From positions 1 to 19,219 of the forward strand of contig JAHECH010000009.1 of assembly GCA_024641835.1 (NCBI GenBank): a DNA stretch of 19,219 bases, read 5' to 3'. Under the pieces are notes generated by a model. The model was not told the DNA's origin. It worked only from the letters and a program-made list of their open reading frames with translations, and did no database searches. The DNA comes from Deltaproteobacteria bacterium (GTDB lineage Bacteria; Desulfobacterota; DSM-4660; Desulfatiglandales; HGW-15). The position numbers were made by a program, and so were the translations under genes. Shown in pieces: positions 6,198 through 13,065 of the stretch (position 1 is its first letter; every line of letters begins with the position of its first letter).

Positions 6198-6646
6198 AGC
6201 AGATGGCAAAGGGCAACCTTCTTACTAAGGAGAGCAATATATGTTTACGTTTTTGCGGGGCATGGGGCCTTTCTTTCGTTCCAAGTCTCCCGGCCTGGTC
6301 TTTTCAGTGACTTATCCATGGGGGAGTTCTGCCCCCTCCGCATTCTCCGCCTGCGGCGGAGCTGCGGCTTCCCCCATGGATAAGTCACGAAAAGGACAGC
6401 GGCCTCCCGCCAGTCACTTCAGAAAGACCCCATGCCCCGTGTCGTTAGGCTACGCAAACAGTTTGATGTCCCGAGGAGTAAGATGGTTTTTCATCAGCCG
6501 AAAAGGACCTGCATACTAGCTCCAGACAATCTTTATCTGCCATCAAGTTCAGGATTAAGGATATCCGGCAACTAAGGGGATAGAGAGGGCGGAGAAATGA
6601 AAACAAACACGCTTAGAAGTGAGGGTGAAGTTGATAAAAATGACCA
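6198..6646. other. intergenic region after gnd with large palindrome
   Basis: AAGGAG precedes ATG 6241, which looks like the true start of a lost downstream gene, but only about five codons lie before the palindrome begins at 6256. Nothing else supportable is seen up to the RAYT scrap. Confidence 0.45.
6256..6439. repeat. 184-bp imperfect inverted repeat (MITE-like)
   Basis: The outer arms CGGGGCATGGGG (6256-6267) and CCCCATGCCCCG (6428-6439) are perfect complements. They continue imperfectly inward through CCTTTCTTT/AGAAAGA and GGTCTTTTC/GAAAAGGAC. The inner arms, 19 bases each at 6307-6325 and 6370-6388 (GTGACTTATCCATGGGGGA and its complement), are perfect. A small CTCCGC/GGCGGAG hairpin sits at the tip. 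Folded, this is a long rod. The element contains no credible gene. A miniature inverted-repeat element or other dispersed palindrome is most likely; a transcription terminator or structured RNA is possible. No obvious target-site duplication was identified. Confidence 0.65.
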
Positions 6647-6781
6647 TCAGCGAGGGACGTTCTTGACTAACGGGACAAAGCCCTTTGGGCTCGCATCGTC
6701 CACAATGCGGCGCTTCTCGATCCCTCGCACCATCGCATGGTGCAGGGCACGAGGCGCATCCAGTTGTGCCTGTCTAGACAT
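6647..6781 (-). pseudogene. REP-associated tyrosine transposase (RAYT) N-terminal scrap
   Basis: On the minus strand, ATG 6781 opens a 44-codon frame beginning MSRQAQLDAPRALHHAMVRG then IEKRRIVDD. This matches the conserved start of RAYT/Y1 transposases (M-P-R-Q-A-R-L-D-A-P-G-x-L-H-H-V-M-V-R-G-I-E-R). The LHH segment is the first conserved strand of the Y1 domain. After about 29 residues the match ends, and 15 unrelated residues follow before TGA at 6647. The HUH motif and catalytic Tyr are absent. GAGGGAGA precedes the start codon. Confidence 0.75.
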
Positions 6782-6875
6782 TCTCCCTCTGGCCCCATCA
6801 TGTCCTCTTCAAAATGAGTGCACGATCCTACGGAAAGTCCACTTTGTCAAGAACGTCCCACAGCCCCCTAGTATT

Positions 6876-7316
6876 TTATTCGCACCATTCCTTTCTTTTT
6901 GCAATCGTATCGTCCCTGCAATCCCCTAACTCACAAGCTCGTTTCCAATCGGAACAGGCCTTTTCTTTATTCCCAGATTTCATATAGGTATGTCCCCGAT
7001 TGCTGTAAGCATCAGCATCCTTCGGGTTTATCTCTATGGCCTTGTTGAAGTCCGAGATGGACAGGTCATACTGGTCTTTTTCCCCATAGGCAATCCCCCG
7101 ATTGTTGTAGACCTTAGCATCCCTCGGGTTTATCTCTATGGCTTTGTTGTAATCCGAGATGGCCTGGTCATACTCGCCTTTTTCAAAATAGGAAACCCCC
7201 CGATTGCTGTAAGCTTCAGCACTCGAAGGCTTTTGCTCCATTTCAGCACAACCGAATACAAAGAGAGCGAGGAAGGGGAACATCAAAATAGGGGTTCGCA
7301 TATTAAACCGTTCCAT
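6876..7316 (-). CDS. TPR-repeat lipoprotein
   Basis: The 146-residue protein starts with a lipoprotein signal: a hydrophobic segment (ILMFPFLALFVF) followed by a plausible lipobox VFGC, so it is probably lipid-anchored in the cell envelope. About three tetratricopeptide repeats follow, each of the type A-Y-x-N-R-G...Y-D-x-A-I-S-D-Y-N-K-A-I-E-I-N-P, then a partial one ending in a Cys-containing segment (KACSDWKRACELGDC). TPR domains mediate protein contacts; the partner is unknown. ATG 7316 lies 7-8 bases after AGGAGG, which supports the start; a second ATG five codons later is also possible. The repeats are very alike at the DNA level, which suggests recent internal duplication. It is divergent from the next plus-strand gene. 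Confidence 0.85.
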   Translation of the reverse strand: MERFNMRTPILMFPFLALFVFGCAEMEQKPSSAEAYSNRGVSYFEKGEYDQAISDYNKAIEINPRDAKVYNNRGIAYGEKDQYDLSISDFNKAIEINPKDADAYSNRGHTYMKSGNKEKACSDWKRACELGDCRDDTIAKRKEWCE

Positions 7317-7729
7317 AATGTTTCCTCCTATCTTTTACTTAATCTTTCAGGAATTGAGGGTATGACAGTTTGAGGATTTACCCATATGCATACTCAATCT
7401 TTAATTGAAACAAAATCCGGACTGGCACAGCTCTGTCGATATGACAATTTATAGACTCCCAACAGAACGATTATAGGAGATGAAAGGGCGAAACACAAGC
7501 AGTGGGTAGCCTGGAAAGTCGGGATTTGAAAGGGTGAGAAGGCCGGCATGGTGGATTTCAAGATGCTCCAAGGGCGCTCATGATGGTATAGCAGCCAGTC
7601 CGATCAGAGAAATCTGCAGATGAAATAGCGCAATCTTTTCAAGAAGTTCTCAAATTGCAGGATCGACCTGGAGGCATTATCTTGTAAAAGAGAGATTAGA
7701 TGAAAAGGCCCACGAAAGGGGGAGCGGCA
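7317..7729. other. divergent intergenic region
   Basis: This 413-base gap separates two genes that point away from each other and must hold both promoters. The left part (7330-7470) is A+T-rich. I found no confident -35/-10 pair, operator palindrome or small gene. Confidence 0.4.
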
Positions 7730-8953
7730 ATGAGAAAAACAGTTATCGTCGCATTGGCTGTTGCCGCTTTAGTCCTGATGCCTTTGGCAGGCTATCCCCA
7801 GTCTGATCAGGAGACATCAGCGGTTGCCCCTCCGGTGGGACAACCCTTGGTTCGCGAAGGAGATTTTGCCATGAAGCTGGTGAAAGCCCTCGACATCGGT
7901 ACGGCGCAGAACGAGGCGGATGCGGAAAGCCAGTTGGCTTCTGTGGGAATTGCTCCTAAGAACGGTTGGATTGCTGATTACCCGGTGACACCCGATGTGC
8001 TTGGGGATTTACAAAAAGCCGTAGCGGCTGCATCCGACGCGCATAGCTTAACGATGGGAAAAGAGGAGGCATTGAAGAGCCTGCAAGCAGTTGCTGATGA
8101 CTTCGGGCTTCCGGTCGTTGCGGCCGGTTCAGGGAGCTACACTCAAAACAATGGGCCTCCAACAACCTATAACGGAGATAGTCCCGATGTGCTGAACAGC
8201 TACTACTCCGATTATGGTCCGCCGGTGATCACTTATTATGCTCCGCCTCCGGATTACTACTACCTGTATGCCTGGGTACCTTATCCTTTCTGGTTCGGAG
8301 GGTTCTTCTTTACAGGATATTTCTGTCTCCATGACTTCAACAGGATCATTGTAGTGAACCACGCGAACAGGATCTGCACCAACCATGTGTTCGATCCCAG
8401 GACCAGAACAGTGGCTGTCATTGATCCTGCAAGACGGACTGTCGAAAGGAGCTTCGGGGTCGGGCGCGGATTCCCTTCTACCCAGGCGAGAAGAGACGCG
8501 GATGCGATTTTCAATCGAAGCGTTGAACGAGGACGAATGCCAAATGCTGAACATGGTTACCTGCCGAGAGGATTCACAAGCACCGATCCTGTTCCATATA
8601 GATCGAGGGAGCATTTCCACTCTCAGGCTCTTTCTAACAGAGAGAGCAGCATTGAGAGAATGGGCATCAGAAGAGAAGAGAGGCACTTCATCGGGCATGG
8701 TGGAACGGAATTCAGCGGTTCGCCTTCCATTCACGAAAGATCTTTCACTCCAGCACCACCAGCCGCGAGAGGCCCTTCTATGCAGTTTCGGAGTGGTGGG
8801 ACAGGCAACTTCAGTCGGGGATATTCAACCCGGGATTTTCACAGCGGCTTCAGCCGTAGCGCTTCACCCCGAGAATTTCACGGCGCCACTTTCGGCCGGG
8901 GCGGCTCTTTTGGAGGCTTCCACGGTAGTAGGTTCGGCCATGGATCTTTCTAA
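7730..8953 (+). CDS. secreted Tyr/Pro/Gly-rich protein of unknown function
   Basis: The start chosen is ATG 7730, preceded by GGGGGAG and opening directly into a signal peptide (MRKTVIVALAVAALVLMPLA). An in-frame ATG at 7700 would add ten polar residues. The mature part, about 380 residues, has three zones. First is a helical N-terminal domain. Next comes an aromatic segment around residues 145-205, with Tyr-Tyr, Pro-Pro and Trp clusters (ITYYAPPPDYYYLYAWVPYP, then FWFGGFFFTGYF). Last is a basic tail rich in Gly, Phe, Ser, Arg and His, ending GFHGSRFGHGSF. The middle segment recalls exported proteins known mostly from deltaproteobacterial genomes, but I know no function. It is probably periplasmic or outer-surface. 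The aromatic stretch is too interrupted by Pro and Gly for a confident transmembrane helix. Confidence 0.75.
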   Translation: MRKTVIVALAVAALVLMPLAGYPQSDQETSAVAPPVGQPLVREGDFAMKLVKALDIGTAQNEADAESQLASVGIAPKNGWIADYPVTPDVLGDLQKAVAAASDAHSLTMGKEEALKSLQAVADDFGLPVVAAGSGSYTQNNGPPTTYNGDSPDVLNSYYSDYGPPVITYYAPPPDYYYLYAWVPYPFWFGGFFFTGYFCLHDFNRIIVVNHANRICTNHVFDPRTRTVAVIDPARRTVERSFGVGRGFPSTQARRDADAIFNRSVERGRMPNAEHGYLPRGFTSTDPVPYRSREHFHSQALSNRESSIERMGIRREERHFIGHGGTEFSGSPSIHERSFTPAPPAARGPSMQFRSGGTGNFSRGYSTRDFHSGFSRSASPREFHGATFGRGGSFGGFHGSRFGHGSF

Positions 8954-9057
8954 GGAGATACTTCCTCTATGATCGAAGACTCCTCTCAGAACTTAGCCGA
9001 TGTGCATGGGACTCTCTGAAAGGGATAGAACCGGGCAGACAAGCGGGATAAGGGGTC

Positions 9058-9144
9058 CTATTCAATCGCCATATCTTTGACGATCGTGACGCTGATCGTA
9101 ACAGGTTGCCCATGGGCCAGTGTCTCGGTCTTGCGGCTAGTCAT
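9058..9144 (-). CDS. 28-codon ORF coupled to permease stop
   Basis: On the minus strand the frame runs from ATG 9144, which overlaps the end of the permease gene (TATGACTAG), to TAG at 9058. It encodes MTSRKTETLAHGQPVTISVT plus IVKDMAIE. Start-stop overlap is usual for the next gene of an operon, but the product is too short to be a known transporter part. It may be the start of a lost gene joined to the tail of that or another gene. Low confidence. Confidence 0.3.
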   Translation of the reverse strand: MTSRKTETLAHGQPVTISVTIVKDMAIE

Positions 9145-10516
9145 AGCGCAATGCCTCGATAGGATCCAGGCGCGATGCTCTCCAGGCCGGGTAAAAACCG
9201 AAGACGATCCCTACGCTCGCAGAGACGGCGAAGGCTGCGACAATCGCTGGCAGAAACGGGATGACGCGCCAGTGCAAAAGCGCCGCCACCGCCAGCGATA
9301 CGCCATGGCCAAGCAAGATTCCGGCGATGCCGCCGAAGAGGCAGAGAATCACCGCTTCGGCCAGAAACTGGCGGCGAATGTCCTTCGCCCGTGCACCTAC
9401 CGCCATCCGCAGCCCGATCTCCCGGGTTCGCTCCGTCACGGAAGCGAGCATGATGTTCATGATGCCGACCCCGCCAACCACCAGCGAGATCAGCGCCACG
9501 CACAGCAGCAGACGGGTCATCAGCTTTCCGGTCGAGGCCAGGGTCTTGGAGATTTCAGTCAGGTCTCGGATCCTGAAGTCGTCGGGGTCGCCCTCCGGGA
9601 GCCTGTGCCGGTCGCGGAGCAGGCTCCTGATCTCGCGGATGGCCAACGGCACCTCCTGTGGAGAAGCAGCCGACACCCAGATATCGTCGAGGTCGGCAAA
9701 CCGTCTCATCTGAGGCGCGTCCGCTGCCTGCAGCGCGGATTCCTCCGGGTAAAGCTGTACCTGCTGGCTTGGGTAGAGCTGGCTGACTGTGTTGACCTGG
9801 CCGGATGACGATGAGTCCGCGCTCGGTGTTGTCGCCTGCCTCAAACCGGACAGCCGGTATTTGACAGTCGTCCATGGTGCGATGACATAATCGTCCTGAT
9901 CCCTGCCCATCATGTTCGCCCCCTTAACGCTGAGGACGCCTACCACTTTCATCTCGACGTTCATGATGCGGATCTGTTTGCCAACCGGGGACTCGCCTCC
10001 GAAGAGCTCCCGGACGATGGTCTGGCCGACCAGGCATACCTTGGCACCACGCTCCACATCGCTGTTAGTAAACGGCTCTCCCTCTGCAAGATTCGCCCAG
10101 TTGCGAATCGCCAGGAAATCCGGGGTTGTGCCCAGGATGTTCATGGGAAGCCAGTTGCGGCGGCCGTAGACAATCTGTGCGTGGCAGTCCACGCTGGGAG
10201 CCGCCCGGCGAACGGCGCCGCACTCCCGGAGGATCGCCTCGGCGTCAGCTGGAGTGAGCGTGACCTTGCCCCCGCTCCCCGTGCTCGCACCCGCTTTAAC
10301 GGCATCGCTTGGATCGATCTGCACGACGTTGGCTCCGATCGACGCAATGGTCTCCCGGATCATGTAGGACGACCCCTGTCCGATCTCCATCATCGCTATG
10401 ACCACGGCGACCCCGATGACGATTCCCAAACCGCTGAGCACCGACCTCATCATATGACGCCGCAAGCCGCGCAGCGCCGTTCTGAACACACGATATGACG
10501 ACCGCAATATGGCCAT
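9137..10516 (-). CDS. MacB/FtsX-type ABC transporter permease
   Basis: This 459-residue inner-membrane protein has the MacB layout. One N-terminal membrane helix (VLSGLGIVIGVAVVIAMMEI) is followed by a large periplasmic domain of about 290 residues (MacB_PCD type). Three C-terminal helices then follow: around LLLCVALISLVVGGVGIMNI, AVILCLFGGIAGILLGHGV and IVAAFAVSASVGIVFGFYPA. The cytoplasmic loop SVTERTREIGLRMAVGAR and the ending PAWRASRLDPIEALR are hallmarks of the family. There is no ATPase domain, so it needs a separate ATP-binding subunit. Such genes usually follow an adaptor and an ATPase gene, and neither lies in the window. ATG 10516 was chosen over an upstream TTG because its TGATG overlaps the preceding short ORF. 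The substrate is unknown (antibiotic, lipoprotein or peptide export are typical). Confidence 0.9.
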   Translation of the reverse strand: MAILRSSYRVFRTALRGLRRHMMRSVLSGLGIVIGVAVVIAMMEIGQGSSYMIRETIASIGANVVQIDPSDAVKAGASTGSGGKVTLTPADAEAILRECGAVRRAAPSVDCHAQIVYGRRNWLPMNILGTTPDFLAIRNWANLAEGEPFTNSDVERGAKVCLVGQTIVRELFGGESPVGKQIRIMNVEMKVVGVLSVKGANMMGRDQDDYVIAPWTTVKYRLSGLRQATTPSADSSSSGQVNTVSQLYPSQQVQLYPEESALQAADAPQMRRFADLDDIWVSAASPQEVPLAIREIRSLLRDRHRLPEGDPDDFRIRDLTEISKTLASTGKLMTRLLLCVALISLVVGGVGIMNIMLASVTERTREIGLRMAVGARAKDIRRQFLAEAVILCLFGGIAGILLGHGVSLAVAALLHWRVIPFLPAIVAAFAVSASVGIVFGFYPAWRASRLDPIEALRYD

Positions 10517-10683
10517 CAAGGCACCCCATCCACCGCCAACAGAAGACCTCGGGTGTCATTGTAGAGCAGGCAGAGGTGCCCGCCTTTAACTTGAAGAGGC
10601 CATTGAGCCTTCGCACCGAATAGGTCGGTACCGAAGCATTCCCAATGGGTCTCGTCGTTGCATTCAGAGATCCAAGGATCCAT
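10516..10683 (-). pseudogene. scrap resembling N-terminal part of a DCD domain
   Basis: On the minus strand, ATG 10683 opens 55 codons: MDPWISECNDETHWECFGTD, then LFGAKAQWPLQVKGGHLCLL and YNDTRGLLLAVDGVP. The pattern C-N-D-x-T...E-C-F...L-F-G...W-P-L-x-V-K-x-G-x-x-C-L-L-Y-N recalls the DCD (development and cell death) domain and related bacterial proteins, where a longer beta domain would follow. Here it stops soon after L-L-Y-N. The stop TGA overlaps the permease start codon. The last few residues may therefore be the tail of the lost upstream transporter gene joined to a DCD-like start. The assignment is from memory of the motif pattern. Confidence 0.4.
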
Positions 10684-10949
10684 ATCTTCTCCAAGCGGTC
10701 TAACAGGCGATATTATCTTAATTCTAACACTGAACCTGATAATTTGGAAGGGCGCCGGTTTTTAAAAACTCGCCAAAGGGAAAAAAGACGATGGGGAAAT
10801 AGAGGCGTATACTGGGGATCTGTTGAACTATCGAGGAGTAAAGATGGATCCTTTTTTGAATGATGAATTCCTATACGTATGGATATGACCCCAACCAGGA
10901 ATCGCTGGCAGGAGGTTCAACCTCTCAAGGAAACAAGGTTCACGGACAA
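10684..10949. other. gap between DCD-like scrap and dnaA paralogue
   Basis: This gap of about 266 bases has no supported gene. A plus-strand 14-codon frame at 10844-10888 (MDPFLNDEFLYVWI) has a good GAGGAG before its ATG and could be another orphaned gene start. No clear terminator was seen for dnaA. Confidence 0.35.
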
Positions 10950-12287
10950 TCATTTCGGAAGGTCTTTCAGCTTTGCCCTCAAAAACTCCACTTGGTTTCT
11001 CACCTTCTTGTCCACCTTCATTCGATGCTCGATCACTTCCGTTGCATACAGGACCGTGGAGTGGCTCCTGTTCAGGGTTTTCCCGATCTCCTCCACGGTC
11101 ATGCCCGTGTGGTAACGGCAAAGGTAAATATAGAAAGCCCGTGGAGAGGCAAAGACTTTTTTCCTGGACTTAGACTCCAGAATCTGGGGATCAATTTTGA
11201 AATATTGGCAGACGAGGTTCTTGATGTCCTCGGGTGCAATGGCACTCTCCTCAGAGGAGTGAGAACGGAGGACCTCCTTGGCAAGATCGGCATTGATCTC
11301 CGCCTTGAGCAGTTCCGATTTTGCTTTCAGACAGCTAAGGGCGCTTTCCATCTCACGAATATCACCTCTCAGCCGATTGGCGAGGAGGCAAGTGATTTCT
11401 TCAGAGAGCTTCATGCCCTGCTCAGAGGACTTCCTTGCAAGGATTTTGACCCGCGTCTGATAGTCCGGCTTCTCTAGGGTTGTGATGATCCCTGAGGTGA
11501 GGCGGGAGGAAAGCTCTTTTGTGAAGTTGGGGATGTCCTTTGGCAAGAGGGAGCTCGTGAAGATGATTCTCTTGTGGTCATTGGCCAGCGCATCCAAGAC
11601 GTATCCCAGTTCGAGTTGGGTTCTTTCCTTGCCCCCAAGAAAATGGACTTGTTCGAGGAGGAGCACGTCGCAGGAGTGTCGGTATTTGTTCTTAAACTCC
11701 TCAATGCGGTTGTTCTTTAGGCCAAAGATCATCTCGTTCAGGAAATCTTCAGCAGTGATGTAGATCACCTTGAGTTTCGGGCTGTTTTTCATAATGGCAT
11801 GAGAAGTTGCCTGTGAAAGATGACTCTTCCCCAAGCCCGTATTGGACAGAATGAAGAGGGAGCTGTAGGGAATGTGGCTCTCCAGGGCTAGAGCCCTCGA
11901 AGCGGAATAGGCAAAGTCGTTGCACTTTCCGACCACGAATCGGTCAAAGGTAAAATTATGATTCAGGGCTCCCCCGTGGCGAGTGATGTTAGGAAGGGAG
12001 AGCTGTTGGATAGGATTGAATATGCCTGGGGGAGACGTTGGCTTTTCAGGAGTTTTGACTCTGAGGGCAAGTTTGTAATTGCCATCCCCGATGAGCTTGA
12101 GCTTCTCTCGGATGATGTCGATATAGTTCTCTGTGATCCAGTTCAGGGAGAATTTGTTGGGACATCCCAGGACGAGGGTATCATCCTTTGTTTCCACCAG
12201 ATTGACGGGGCCGATCCAAAGAGAAAAACTCTTCTCCGGAAGGGATCCCCTGATTTCCTTCTTTATACCTTCCCAGATGTCCGTCAT
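10950..12287 (-). CDS. divergent DnaA paralogue
   Basis: All four DnaA domains are recognisable in 445 residues. Domain I begins IWEGIKKEIRGSLPEKSFSL, a linker follows, then the AAA+ domain and the C-terminal helix-turn-helix. Walker A is SNTGLGKSHL (about 148-157), and the arginine-finger box is SSRLTSG (R262). Sensor II is DIREMESAL (R311), and the DNA-binding motif is NRSHSTVLYA (about 406-415). Key departures: Walker B reads DVLLLEQVHF, whereas the family has L-L-I-D-D-I-Q-F, and the recognition loop has R-S-H-S-T in place of R-D-H-T-T. It also lacks a neighbouring dnaN. These suggest an accessory paralogue with altered ATP hydrolysis and box preference, not the main initiator. ATG 12287 with AAGGA is preferred over a GTG at 12374, which lacks a ribosome binding site. 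Confidence 0.88.
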   Translation of the reverse strand: MTDIWEGIKKEIRGSLPEKSFSLWIGPVNLVETKDDTLVLGCPNKFSLNWITENYIDIIREKLKLIGDGNYKLALRVKTPEKPTSPPGIFNPIQQLSLPNITRHGGALNHNFTFDRFVVGKCNDFAYSASRALALESHIPYSSLFILSNTGLGKSHLSQATSHAIMKNSPKLKVIYITAEDFLNEMIFGLKNNRIEEFKNKYRHSCDVLLLEQVHFLGGKERTQLELGYVLDALANDHKRIIFTSSLLPKDIPNFTKELSSRLTSGIITTLEKPDYQTRVKILARKSSEQGMKLSEEITCLLANRLRGDIREMESALSCLKAKSELLKAEINADLAKEVLRSHSSEESAIAPEDIKNLVCQYFKIDPQILESKSRKKVFASPRAFYIYLCRYHTGMTVEEIGKTLNRSHSTVLYATEVIEHRMKVDKKVRNQVEFLRAKLKDLPK

Positions 12288-12396
12288 GATGTCCTTGTGT
12301 CCTTGAGCCGAATACTGTCTCTGTGTGGCTTCTAACTGAGTCGCAGGGAGGCTGTCAAAGGGGATGGAGAGCACTTACGACTTACACTCGGGCATG

Positions 12397-12605
12397 TTAT
12401 CGACAAGGGGTAACCCATCGACAATATGTGAGTAATTCAGACATGCGCCATAACTGCTTGTTAAACAAGAGGAACGGTTCTTCTAGAAATCACATCTGAA
12501 TCCGAAGGCTTACCCTTCTGCGCTTGCCCGTTTACAAATCTATTCACTAAAGCTAATCTTTGATTCTCTCTTCTTTCCATCATTTTTTGTCGATTCTTAT
12601 CCGCA
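12397..12605. promoter_or_regulatory. three near-DnaA-box sequences
   Basis: TTATCGACA (12397-12405), TGTGAGTAA (12427-12435, reverse orientation) and TTATCCGCA (12597-12605) each differ by one significant base from TTATNCACA. They lie upstream of the dnaA paralogue, where autoregulatory boxes are common. Single-mismatch hits also occur by chance, and this paralogue's recognition motif is itself altered. Confidence 0.25.
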
Positions 12606-12720
12606 CCTCCTCTACTTTTCGAACTCAGACCCGTCCGCCCCAGCGGCGATCAGCACCCGCACCATTTCAGCCCGTCCCGTGCATCCGATACCAACGAGAA
12701 AAGATCAATTTGTGTTCCCC

Positions 12721-12801
12721 CGGAATGGGGTGGCGAAATGGATCGGAGCAGGGTGGCGGAATCAATCGGAATGGTATCGCGGATTCGTCCGGAATACTCA
12801 G
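12721..12801. mobile_element. IS21-like terminal repeat array, 23-bp periodicity
   Basis: Three consecutive 23-base units start at 12721, 12744 and 12767, and a partial fourth, CGGAATACTCAG, starts at 12790. Each begins CGGA, and the first two share GGGTGGCG at the same place. Repeats of this kind, with a final CCGGAATACKCA, are typical of the transposase-binding ends of IS21-family elements. No istA or istB gene lies nearby, so this is probably a solo end left by a deleted element. Confidence 0.45.
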
Positions 12802-13015
12802 TAACTGCCGATGACGTTGAAAACATGGTGAATAAGGCTGGTTTGACCAGTCATGTCAGAATTGAAAAAGAGGGTGGATTGTGACATGAATCGTAACAGA
12901 ATGAGGCCGTTCAAAGGCGGCCATATGGCAAGGCATCTGCACTCCAAAGCACTTAATAATTCACAATACAGGAAGTGACCCGATGCGCCGAGTAGTAGAG
13001 TTTTTCCTTTTTTAG

Positions 13016-13024
13016 TGCTATAAT
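13016..13024 (+). promoter_or_regulatory. extended -10 promoter
   Basis: TGCTATAAT contains a perfect TATAAT with the TGn extension. A good -35 is not evident, which is acceptable for extended -10 promoters. Transcription would start near 13031, about 35 bases before the ATG of the two-gene operon, with AAGGAGG between them. Confidence 0.6.
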
Positions 13025-13065
13025 TTCAAACAATTGAAGCTCTATCGGCAGAAGGAGGCGCAAGA

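Larger units (their letters stand above)
12288..13065. other. long intergenic region upstream of dnaA paralogue
   Basis: No solid gene lies in these 778 bases. They hold near-matches to the DnaA box (12397-12405, 12427-12435, 12597-12605), an IS21-like repeat array (12721-12801), a weak 30-codon ORF (12886-12978) and an extended -10 promoter at 13016. Confidence 0.5.

Noticed and set aside
6241..6519. 92-codon ORF with a good ribosome binding site
   Set aside because: Almost all of it lies in the 184-bp palindrome, and the translation is low-complexity (Ser/Pro/Ala) and not protein-like. Only the start may be genuine.
6597..6929. 110-codon plus-strand ORF
   Set aside because: It runs antisense to the RAYT scrap and the end of the TPR gene, and its composition looks random.
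7423..7438. sigma-54 promoter starting TGGCAC
   Set aside because: The -12 element reads TGTC instead of TTGC at the required spacing.
12560..12814. 84-codon ORF upstream of the exported-protein operon
   Set aside because: It crosses the 23-bp repeat array and has a non-protein-like translation.
12886..12978. 30-codon ORF MNRNRMRPFKGGHMARHLHS...
   Set aside because: Weak ribosome binding site and no supporting context; too short to assert.
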